Below, in pieces: positions 11,508 through 18,981 of a DNA stretch of 64,000 nt (its first letter is position 1; the number at the start of each line of letters is the position of its first letter). Under the pieces are notes generated by a model. It was not told where the DNA came from. It did no database searches and saw only the letters and a list, made by a program, of their open reading frames with translations. Origin of the DNA: Mycobacterium pinniadriaticum (GTDB lineage: Bacteria > Actinomycetota > Actinomycetes > Mycobacteriales > Mycobacteriaceae). The translations under genes and the position numbers were made by a program. The stretch spans positions 1 through 64,000 of the forward strand of contig NZ_JAPJDO010000014.1 of the NCBI RefSeq assembly GCF_026242045.1, in the 5' to 3' direction.

Positions 11508-11634
11508 CCCACAGTGGGGCGATCGGCTATCCACAGACGTTACTCACACCTGTGTAATTCGGAGTAACTTAGCTCAACTGTCAATTTTGACGAAACGACA
11601 GCCCTGGCCGGCGGGGCAGAACTACGGTGGCGAG

Positions 11635-13881
11635 GTGACTACCAAGCCGCTAGCCGCCCCCGGCCGGGACGGCCGCCACGTATACACCTGTCCGCTGTGT
11701 GAAGCCATGTGCGGCTTGGAGATTCAGGTCTCTGAAGGCCGCGTCGCGGGCATCCGGGGCAACCCGGACGACGTCTGGAGCCGCGGTCATCTGTGCCCCA
11801 AGGGCGCGTCGCTGGGCGCCATCCACGAAGATCCCGACCGGGTGCGGGCCCCGATGATCAAGGTCGACGGACAGTGGCAGGAGGTCAGCTGGGATGCGGC
11901 GTTCCGGCGCTGTACCGAGCTACTGGCGCCGGTGATCGCCGAGCACGGCATCGGGGCGGTCACCTGCTACACCGGCAACCCGCTGGCACACTCGTTCTCG
12001 CTGGGCCGCTACACCGGTGTGTTGCTGGGCATGTCGGGCATCCCGGTCAGCTATTCGCCCGGCACCGTCGACCAGTGGCCCAAGAACCTCTCGTCGCATC
12101 TGATGTACGGGAACTGGTGGGGATTCCCGGTTCCCGACATCGAGCGGACCGACCTGCTGGTGGTGATGGGCGCCAACCCGGCCGCCTCCCAGGGCTCGTT
12201 GCTGGCGGCACCGGACGTGATGGGCATCATCGGGCGCATCGACACCGTGATCGTCATCGACCCGGTGCGCACGGCGACGGCCGCCAAGGCCGACGAATGG
12301 CTGCCGATCACCCCGGGCACCGACGCCGCCCTGCTTCTCGCGGTGGTGCACACCCTGTTCGATGAGGACCTGGTTCGCCCGGGCGCCCTCGCCGAACACC
12401 TCGACGGGGTCGACACCCTGCGAGAGGCTGCCGCCGACTGGTCGCCCGAGCGGGTCGCCCCGGTGACGGGCATCGACGCCGACCGGATCAAACAGCTGGC
12501 CCGCCAGCTCGCCGAGACCGAGAACGCAGTCGTCTACGGGCGAATCGGCCTGTGCAACCAAGAGTTCGGCAGCCTGGCCAGCTGGCTGGTCGACGTCGTC
12601 AACATCCTCACCGGCCACTTCGACACCGCCGGTGGTGCCATGTTCCCCCGGCCCGCGGTGTGGACGGTGACCGCCCAGCCGCAGCCGGGGCTGGAGGGGG
12701 GTCTACCGGAGTTCGGCCGCTGGCAGACCCGGGTGCGGGGGGCCAAGGAGGTACTGGGCCAGGTGCCGGTGTCGTGTCTGGCCGAGGAGATCGAGACACC
12801 GGGCGAAGGCCAGATCAGGGCGCTGATCACGGTGGCGGGTAACCCCGTGCTGTCCACTCCCCAGGGCGACCGCCTCGATCAGGTGCTGCCCGGGCTCGAC
12901 GCGATGATCTCGGTCGACCTGTGGCTCAACGAAACCACCCGGCACGCCGACGTGATCCTGCCCGGCCTGTCGCCGCTGGAGCAGCCCCACCACGACGATC
13001 TGATCCTGGCGTTCGCGATCAACAGCATCGCCAACTATTCGGCGCCGGTGTTCGTCCCCGAGGATCCCGAGCGGCCCGAAGAGTGGGAGATCCTGATCCG
13101 GCTGACCGGCCTGTGCGCGGGCACGCCGGCCGAGGACGTCGACGTCGCCGCCATCGACGACGGCTTCTTCGACTACCTGTGCTTCACCCAGGGGCTCGAC
13201 GGCGCCCAGATCCGCGGTCATTACCCGAGCGGTGGCCCGGAGCGCATTCTGGATTTGACGTTGCGCACCGGGCCGTTCGGCGACCGCTACGGCGAGAACC
13301 CCGGCGGGCTGAGCCTGGCGAAACTCAAGCAACAGCCCAATGGGGTCAACTTCGGGCCGATGGTGCCCCAGGTCCCGGAGATCCTCAGCACCCCGGAGAA
13401 GAAGATCCGGCTGGCCCCGCAGTATCTACTCGACGACATTCCGCGGCTGGCCCGCCGCATGGAGCGTGAGCCCGACGAGCTGGTTCTGGTCAGCCGGCGC
13501 CACCTGCGATCGAACAACTCGTGGTTGCACAATGTTTCGGCGCTGATGAAGGGCCGCGACCGCTGCACGCTGCTGATGCATCCCGACGACGCCGCCACCC
13601 GCGGGGTGTCCGGTGGCGACACGGTGTCGGTGGTGTCGTCGGCGGGACGTATCGATGTGCCGGTCGAGGTGACCGACGCCATCAAGCCCGGTGTGGTGTC
13701 GATGCCACACGGCTGGGGGCACGGCAAGCCCGGCACCCGGATGTCGGTGGCCAACGGCTCACCCGGCGTCAACACCAACATCCTGTCCCCGCCGACGTTC
13801 CTCGACGAGCCGTCGGGCAATGGTGCACTCAACGGGATCCCGGTGACCGTCGGGCCGGTGTCCGTAGACTCCGCCCAATGA
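11635..13881 (+). CDS. Molybdopterin-dependent oxidoreductase (formate dehydrogenase/DMSO reductase family)
   Basis: A 748-residue protein with an N-terminal [4Fe-4S] motif (Cys19, Cys22, Cys26, Cys54 in YTCPLCEAMC...GHLCPKG), then Molybdop_Fe4S4 and molybdopterin domains, and a C-terminal molydop-binding barrel starting near VLVSRRHLRSNNSWLHN. PGTVDQWPKN occupies the region where metal-coordinating residues lie, and no Cys or Sec is obvious there. No twin-arginine signal is seen, so it is probably cytoplasmic. A TTG at 11587 would add 16 residues, but the GTG at 11635 has GGTGGCGAG just upstream. The next gene overlaps its stop (ATGA). The substrate is unknown; it resembles uncharacterised mycobacterial oxidoreductases of the Rv0197 kind. 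Confidence 0.85.
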   Translation: MTTKPLAAPGRDGRHVYTCPLCEAMCGLEIQVSEGRVAGIRGNPDDVWSRGHLCPKGASLGAIHEDPDRVRAPMIKVDGQWQEVSWDAAFRRCTELLAPVIAEHGIGAVTCYTGNPLAHSFSLGRYTGVLLGMSGIPVSYSPGTVDQWPKNLSSHLMYGNWWGFPVPDIERTDLLVVMGANPAASQGSLLAAPDVMGIIGRIDTVIVIDPVRTATAAKADEWLPITPGTDAALLLAVVHTLFDEDLVRPGALAEHLDGVDTLREAAADWSPERVAPVTGIDADRIKQLARQLAETENAVVYGRIGLCNQEFGSLASWLVDVVNILTGHFDTAGGAMFPRPAVWTVTAQPQPGLEGGLPEFGRWQTRVRGAKEVLGQVPVSCLAEEIETPGEGQIRALITVAGNPVLSTPQGDRLDQVLPGLDAMISVDLWLNETTRHADVILPGLSPLEQPHHDDLILAFAINSIANYSAPVFVPEDPERPEEWEILIRLTGLCAGTPAEDVDVAAIDDGFFDYLCFTQGLDGAQIRGHYPSGGPERILDLTLRTGPFGDRYGENPGGLSLAKLKQQPNGVNFGPMVPQVPEILSTPEKKIRLAPQYLLDDIPRLARRMEREPDELVLVSRRHLRSNNSWLHNVSALMKGRDRCTLLMHPDDAATRGVSGGDTVSVVSSAGRIDVPVEVTDAIKPGVVSMPHGWGHGKPGTRMSVANGSPGVNTNILSPPTFLDEPSGNGALNGIPVTVGPVSVDSAQ

Positions 13882-14645
13882 GTGATACCGAGCTTGACGC
13901 CGTCCGCACGGCCGGGGCGGCCATCGGCGAAGCCATCAGTGTGTTCATGCTGAACCCGGACACCTTCGAGAAGAGCCTGGCCGCCGGCTATCCCGACCCG
14001 TTCGCGGCCTACTTCGCGGGCCGCGGCGGTGTCCTCGGCGACGCCACCGGCACCACGGTCACCGCGGTGTTCGCCGTATTCGAACCCAATCTCGCCCGAT
14101 CGTGCTGGGAGAACGGGGTCGCGGTCCACGGTGCGTCCGAGAGCTGCCGAATCTACTGGGGCCAGGCTGCCGACTTCGCCCGCAAGTACCTGGCCGATGC
14201 CACCGGCCTGGACCGGTTGGCCGCCCTCGGCGAGAAGGTGATCGCCGCGGCCGACGAGCCCGGCCTGCCGCTGTACGCGGGCTGGCGGGCCATGCCGCTG
14301 GCCGACGACGCCGCGGCACGGGCGTTCCAGGTGATGTTCGTGCTGCGGGAACTGCGCGCTGCGGTGCACTTCAACGCCCTCACGATTTCGGGTCTGACCC
14401 CGGTCGAAGCGCACATCCTCAACCATGGGACGGACTACGCCGCGTTCATGGGCTGGCAGCCGCCGTTCATCGACGCGGCCGACAAGAAGGCTCTGTACGC
14501 CGAGGTCGAGGATGTCACCAACCGGCGGATGGCCCAGATCTTCCGCTCCGCGCTGACCCCCGACGAGGCCGACGAGCTGGCCGCCCTGGCCGTGTCCGCT
14601 CTGGCCGTTCTGAAAGCGAGTGCGCCACCCCCCGCCGGAGGCTGA
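13878..14645 (+). CDS. SCO6745/SalK-like conserved protein
   Basis: A 255-residue all-helical protein whose ATG overlaps the preceding stop as ATGA. The visible features are AYFAGRGGVLGDATGTTVTAVFAVFEP in the first half and ELRAAVHFNALTISGLTPVEAHILN in the second, which recall the SCO6745/SalK-like actinobacterial family, often described as having helix-turn-helix character. No catalytic motif stands out. Coupling to the molybdopterin oxidoreductase suggests a joint task, perhaps regulation or substrate handling. The family call is from memory of motif style and is moderately secure; the function is not known. Confidence 0.6.
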   Translation: MSDTELDAVRTAGAAIGEAISVFMLNPDTFEKSLAAGYPDPFAAYFAGRGGVLGDATGTTVTAVFAVFEPNLARSCWENGVAVHGASESCRIYWGQAADFARKYLADATGLDRLAALGEKVIAAADEPGLPLYAGWRAMPLADDAAARAFQVMFVLRELRAAVHFNALTISGLTPVEAHILNHGTDYAAFMGWQPPFIDAADKKALYAEVEDVTNRRMAQIFRSALTPDEADELAALAVSALAVLKASAPPPAGG

Positions 14646-15051
14646 CTACGATCTCGGTGTGTTCTGGGAACGACTTCCGCTGATCGGTGGGCCGCTGCGC
14701 GCCACCCGGGTGGAAGCCACCAGGATCGGCATCGCGGCGGTGACCAGGATCGCGGAACTCGTGATCGAGCAGATCGACCTGACGACGCTGGTCCGCGAAC
14801 GTGTCGACATCGACGCGATAGTGGCGGATGTGGACATCGACGCGATCATCGCGCGGATCGATTTGATCGGACTGGCCGACCAGATCATCGATGGTGTCGA
14901 CCTCCCCGCGATCATCCGTGATTCCACTGGAACCGTCACCGCCGAGGTGATGACGGACGTGCGCACCCAGACCGCCCGCGCCGACGACATGGTATCCGGC
15001 TTCGTGGATCGCATGCTGGGGCGTCAACCGGGATCACAGGATCTTCAGTGA
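14620..15051 (+). CDS. Small protein with short Val/Ile-Asp repeats, unknown function
   Basis: A 143-residue protein if started at GTG 14620; a GTG at 14659 (MFWERLPLIGG) would remove the overlap with the preceding gene. The middle contains at least five imperfect 9-13 residue repeats of the type (V/I)D(I/L)xx(I/L)(I/V), for example QIDLTTLV, RVDIDAIV, DVDIDAII, RIDLIGLA and GVDLPAII. It is acidic in the repeats and ends in a helix with MVSGFVDRMLGR. The next gene, an RDD membrane protein, overlaps its stop by 4 bp (GTGA). Such repeat proteins next to RDD proteins occur in other actinobacteria in my recollection, so they may act together. I do not recognise a function. Confidence 0.7.
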   Translation: MRHPPPEADYDLGVFWERLPLIGGPLRATRVEATRIGIAAVTRIAELVIEQIDLTTLVRERVDIDAIVADVDIDAIIARIDLIGLADQIIDGVDLPAIIRDSTGTVTAEVMTDVRTQTARADDMVSGFVDRMLGRQPGSQDLQ

Positions 15052-15485
15052 CCAATGCCGGGATCGTGTCCCGGGGTCTGGCCGCCCTGGTGGACATGGT
15101 GATCGTGGTCGTGACAATGGGCGTTCTCTATCTCGGGCTGACGCTGACCCTGCTGATCCTCCACCCGGCGGCATTCCGATTTCCCGCGCCGAATCTGATC
15201 TTCTCCACCACCGCGACGCTGGTGGTGTCGGTGTTGTACCTGACCGCGTGCTGGACGTTGTCCGGACGGACGGTGGGCACGGTCTTACTGGGTGTTCGGG
15301 TGGTGGACCGGCACGCCGAGCCGCTGCGGATTGCTGTCGCCGCACTTCGGGCGGTGGCCTGCGTGCTGTTCCCGATCGGGCTGCTGTGGGTGGCCGTGGA
15401 CCGGCAGCGGCGGTCCGCACAGGACATCGTGCTGGGTAGCCGGGTGATTTATGACCGTCCCAGCCCGGGTGCTCCGGTTCGATAA
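15048..15485 (+). CDS. RDD-family membrane protein
   Basis: A 145-residue protein with three hydrophobic segments at about 10-36, 48-67 and 98-113. The RDD signature appears as RGLAALVDM near the N-terminus, TVGTVLLGVRVVDRHAEPL in the centre and DRQRRSAQDIVLGSRVI near the C-terminus. RDD proteins are small polytopic membrane proteins, some of which are linked to transport or ion exchange. The GTG start overlaps the previous stop, so translation is probably coupled to the repeat protein. A Ser/Thr kinase follows after 29 bp. The role in the cell cannot be deduced. Confidence 0.88.
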   Translation: MTNAGIVSRGLAALVDMVIVVVTMGVLYLGLTLTLLILHPAAFRFPAPNLIFSTTATLVVSVLYLTACWTLSGRTVGTVLLGVRVVDRHAEPLRIAVAALRAVACVLFPIGLLWVAVDRQRRSAQDIVLGSRVIYDRPSPGAPVR

Positions 15486-15514
15486 TCGACGGCTTCGCAC
15501 TTTAAGATGCCCCA

Positions 15515-16801
15515 ATGCCGTTAGCTGACGGCCAGGTCGTCGCGGGTTACACCATCCTGCGGACGCTGGGGGCCGGAGGTATGGGCGAGGTGTACCTCGT
15601 CCAGCACCCCAGGCTGCCGCGGTATGACGCACTCAAGGTGCTCGGATCCGCGGTCAGCTCTGATGAGGAATACCGGCAGCGTTTCAACCTCGAGGCCGAC
15701 ATGGTGGCCATGCTGTCGAACCCTCACATCGTGACGATCTACGACCGCGGCGAGTTCGACGACAAGCTGTGGATCGCGATGGAGTACATCGACGGTACCG
15801 ACGCCTCCCGGCTGCTGGCCGACCGCTATCCGTACGGGATGCCACCGGATGAAGTGGTGCGCATCATCACCGGGGTCGCGGACGCGCTCGACTACGCCCA
15901 TAGTCGCGGTCTGCTGCACCGCGACGTCAAGCCCGCGAACATCTTGCTGGGCGTTCCCGGCACCGGCGACGAGCGGGTCATGCTGGCGGACTTCGGGATC
16001 GCCCGCTGGATGGGCCAGGCCAGCGGACTGACCGGGACGAACATGACCGTCGGCACGGTCGCCTATGCCGCTCCCGAGCAGCTCAAGGGCGAGGACATCG
16101 ACGGTCACGCCGACCAGTACGCGCTGGCCGCAACCGCTTACCATCTGCTGACCGGCATGCCGCCGTTCACCCACACCAATCCGGCGATCGTGATCAGCCA
16201 GCACTTGAGTTCGGATCCGCCCGCTATCGGTACCAAGCGGCCTGAACTGGCTTGTCTGAGCCCGGTTTTCGCCAGGGCGCTGGCCAAGGATGCCGACAAA
16301 CGCTACCGCCGCTGCGCTGATTTCGCCCGGGCGCTAGCGCAGGGCCTGGGTACCGCGGAACAAGAATTCCACTCCAGCGACGTGACGAGCCAGGCGCTGG
16401 CGGTCGGCCAGGCCGTCAGGCCCGGCCGCGCCCGGCACGCCAAATCGGAGACCACGTCGTCGCGACGCCGGCTGGCGATCCCGGCGATCCTCGGTGCCGT
16501 GGTGGTCATCGCCGGTGCGGCGGCCGGGCTTTCGCTGCTGCTCGGTCACCACAAAGTGGACAGCGCCGCGACCGCGCAGACGGCGCACCCAGCGGCACCG
16601 CCGCCGGCCGTCTCCGGCCGGATGGATCTGCCGGTCGTGGTGATCGGCGCGAATTGCGCCGTGCTGGGTGCGGCGGCGGTCAGTGAGAGTGGTGCGCCCG
16701 CCTATTGCGCGCATGCCGCCCCGGGGGCCGACGCCACCGTTTGGTCGCTGCAGCCGGAGAAGCTGCGCAGCGATCCGCAGACGACCACCGCCACACCCTG
16801 A
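15515..16801 (+). CDS. Membrane-anchored serine/threonine protein kinase
   Basis: A 428-residue eukaryotic-type kinase of PknF/PknI style. The glycine loop GAGGMGEVY is at 19-27, Lys41 lies in DALKVL, the catalytic loop HRDVKPAN has Asp137, DFGIAR starts at 159 and the activation loop ends with GTVAYAAPEQL. The kinase domain ends near 285. After a basic linker, a single transmembrane helix at about 317-345 leads to an 80-residue external domain with two Cys (GANCAVLG and PAYCAHA) that probably form a disulfide. The domain is short and lacks PASTA repeats, unlike PknB. Position after the RDD protein suggests a membrane-signalling unit. The substrate is unknown. Confidence 0.92.
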   Translation: MPLADGQVVAGYTILRTLGAGGMGEVYLVQHPRLPRYDALKVLGSAVSSDEEYRQRFNLEADMVAMLSNPHIVTIYDRGEFDDKLWIAMEYIDGTDASRLLADRYPYGMPPDEVVRIITGVADALDYAHSRGLLHRDVKPANILLGVPGTGDERVMLADFGIARWMGQASGLTGTNMTVGTVAYAAPEQLKGEDIDGHADQYALAATAYHLLTGMPPFTHTNPAIVISQHLSSDPPAIGTKRPELACLSPVFARALAKDADKRYRRCADFARALAQGLGTAEQEFHSSDVTSQALAVGQAVRPGRARHAKSETTSSRRRLAIPAILGAVVVIAGAAAGLSLLLGHHKVDSAATAQTAHPAAPPPAVSGRMDLPVVVIGANCAVLGAAAVSESGAPAYCAHAAPGADATVWSLQPEKLRSDPQTTTATP

Positions 16802-16811
16802 ACACCGTTGG

Positions 16812-17150
16812 TTACAGCGGGATCCACTGGCCCAGGAACCAGAATCCCCAGCCGTGACCGTTGCCGGCCGGCATCGGCTGCACCCACTGGCCATTCCAGT
16901 TGAACGGCTGGTGGTCTTGGCGGCCCTGGTCGATTCCGCGCTGCTGCCAATTGACCGGCCCGTTGTTCGGGCCGTTGTTGGGCCCGTTGCCCGGCCCGTT
17001 GTTCGGACCCTGCTGGCACCCCGGAGCGTTCGGCCCTCCGCACGGCTGACCGGGGTTGGCGCTTGCCGTGCCGATGCCCAGCCCGAACAGGCCGGCGGCA
17101 CCGATACCCGCCACGGCCGTCGTGGTGTACACCATGCGTTTGAGGTTCAT
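16812..17150 (-). CDS. Secreted Gly/Pro/Asn-rich small protein
   Basis: A 112-residue protein with a signal peptide: MNLKRMVYTTTAVAG, a hydrophobic core, then a probable cut after TASA near residue 31. The mature part begins with a CGGPNAPGC pair of Cys, runs through a GPNNGP-type repeat (about 48-66) and ends in an aromatic block (FNWNGQWVQP, GWGFWFLGQWIPL). Proteins of this kind are common in mycobacteria and are thought to be exported; no enzyme motif is present. The stop faces the kinase stop across 10 bp, so the two genes converge. The promoter must lie in 17151-17416. The function is unknown. Confidence 0.78.
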   Translation of the reverse strand: MNLKRMVYTTTAVAGIGAAGLFGLGIGTASANPGQPCGGPNAPGCQQGPNNGPGNGPNNGPNNGPVNWQQRGIDQGRQDHQPFNWNGQWVQPMPAGNGHGWGFWFLGQWIPL

Positions 17151-17416
17151 CGTGATCTCCGTCCCATCGCTTCGCGTGTTGTGTCGTGATTGCTTGCGAT
17201 AGCGACGTTAGGAAGCGTTGATGGGCGCCCGCTGTGACGCCGCTAAGCCCGTCCTTGGCGTTCAGTAACGGATCGAAAACAGTTCTTTATCAACACTTTT
17301 GATGATCTATACGGCAGCAGCGGTCCCCCCACAGAGCGGGGGCTCGATGTCGATCTGCAGGGCTCGACTTCCTCGTAAGGCACCAGCGTTCATCCCGAAT
17401 CCGGGCAACGACGGGC

Positions 17417-18916
17417 TCAGGTCCGTTCCTTGGGCAGGGTTTCCCCCCGGAAGAAGGCCGGAGCCTTGAGATTCCACAGAGCCATCAATACCGCGCCGAA
17501 TGCCAGGCTGAGAACGCCGACGACGAACGCCATGCCGATGCCCAGAATGGATCCACCCGAACCGTTGTCCGGGTTCGCCATCATGTAGGCCTCGACGACG
17601 CCGACCGGGATGAGGACGAGCGCGCCGATGCCGGGCAGAATCACCTGGCCCATCGCTGTGCGCCACGATCGAAAGGCGGTGCGCCAGAAGTACACCACCG
17701 AAGAGATCGCGACGACGACGTAGTAGGTCATGATCGCGATCCCCACGCTGTAGACCGAATCGGCGACGACGCTGTCACTGATCACGTCCAGCACGCAGTA
17801 GATCACCAGGCTGGTGAGGCCGATGACCCAGGTCGCGAACTTGGGCGTCGAGCTCACCTCGCTCACCGACGCGAACCGATCCGGTACCGCCTTGTAGGTC
17901 GCCATCGACAGCAATCCGCGCGCCGTGGGCATGACCGTGGACATCGTCGCCGAGAACGCGGACAACCCGACGACCAGGGCGGCGATCATCGCGCCGCGGG
18001 TGCCGATCGACCCGGTGGCCAATGTGGTGAACACGTCGTCGATGTTGCCTTCGTGCGTCAGGCTCGTCGGACTGTTCGGGTCGATACCGGCGTATGCCAG
18101 TGCTGCCACGCTGAAAATCACATAGGTGGCAACGGTGATCAGGATCGCGGTGACCCCGCTGCGGCCGGCCTGTTCCGGCGTTCCGGACGTCTCCTCGGAC
18201 ATGGCGAGTGAGGCGTCGAAGCCCCAGAAGATGAAGATAGCCACCAGGAATCCGCCGAGCAGGCTGCTGAAGTCGTGGATTGCGAACGGGTTGAACCACT
18301 CCCACGAGAATGACTCCGCGGTCGGGCTCTGCTCGCCGCGGAAGACCGCGGTGAGCATGATGATCGCGAACAGCAGCAGGCCGCCGTACTGGACGATCGT
18401 GAGGATCAGTGTGGTGCGCGAGGATTCCTCGGCTCCGCGGGCGACCAACCACGTCGTCAGCAGGATGAACACCGTCGCGACGAGGATGTCGAACCACACC
18501 GGCGAGTGCTCCATCCCGAGCCACACCGCGGTGGCGTTGGTCAGGATGCCGGCCGCGCCGACCCCGGCCAGAATGGACGACAGTATCAGCGCGAACCCGC
18601 CCATCCAGCCGACGTGTGGCGCGATCGCCTTAGAGCCCCAGGTGAACACGGTCCCGGCGTCCGGGGCGGCATCGGTGAGGTGTTTGTAGGCCAGTGCCAC
18701 GAAGTACATCGGGATGACCGCGAGGATGAAGACGATCGGCAGCTGATAGCCGGTCTCCTCCGCACCGTACCCGAGGGCACCGGTCAGCGAATATGCCGGC
18801 GCGGTGGCCGCCAGACCGATCGCCACCGCACCAACCAGGGAGACCGATCCCTTCTTGAGCCCCTTGGATCGGAGGCCGTGCATCAACGGGTCGATGATCG
18901 CTGCGTCTTCAGCCAT
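17417..18916 (-). CDS. APC-family amino acid permease
   Basis: A 499-residue integral membrane protein with about 12 hydrophobic segments. The N-terminus GSVSLVGAVAIGLAATAPAYSLTGALG is the TM1 signature of APC transporters; DAGTVFTWGSKAIAPHVGWMGG is the conserved TM3 region, and FWGFDASLAMSEETS is the TM6/loop motif. It probably imports an amino acid or amine by proton coupling. Substrate is not readable. The 266 bp at 17151-17416 downstream holds a weak CCCCC/GGGGG hairpin at 17326-17342 and no gene. It lies between the kinase block and the emb operon, on the same strand as embB but 65 bp after it. Confidence 0.88.
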   Translation of the reverse strand: MAEDAAIIDPLMHGLRSKGLKKGSVSLVGAVAIGLAATAPAYSLTGALGYGAEETGYQLPIVFILAVIPMYFVALAYKHLTDAAPDAGTVFTWGSKAIAPHVGWMGGFALILSSILAGVGAAGILTNATAVWLGMEHSPVWFDILVATVFILLTTWLVARGAEESSRTTLILTIVQYGGLLLFAIIMLTAVFRGEQSPTAESFSWEWFNPFAIHDFSSLLGGFLVAIFIFWGFDASLAMSEETSGTPEQAGRSGVTAILITVATYVIFSVAALAYAGIDPNSPTSLTHEGNIDDVFTTLATGSIGTRGAMIAALVVGLSAFSATMSTVMPTARGLLSMATYKAVPDRFASVSEVSSTPKFATWVIGLTSLVIYCVLDVISDSVVADSVYSVGIAIMTYYVVVAISSVVYFWRTAFRSWRTAMGQVILPGIGALVLIPVGVVEAYMMANPDNGSGGSILGIGMAFVVGVLSLAFGAVLMALWNLKAPAFFRGETLPKERT

Positions 18917-18981
18917 GTGCGGATTCTGTCATCGCTAACGCCGATTGGCCGCCTCTACGGCAAAGTTAGGGGTTGATCCGA

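Noticed and set aside
17326-17342. CCCCC-ACAGAGC-GGGGG hairpin after the APC permease as a terminator
   Set aside because: Only 5 bp with no U-tract, and 75 bp from the stop; too weak to list as a feature.
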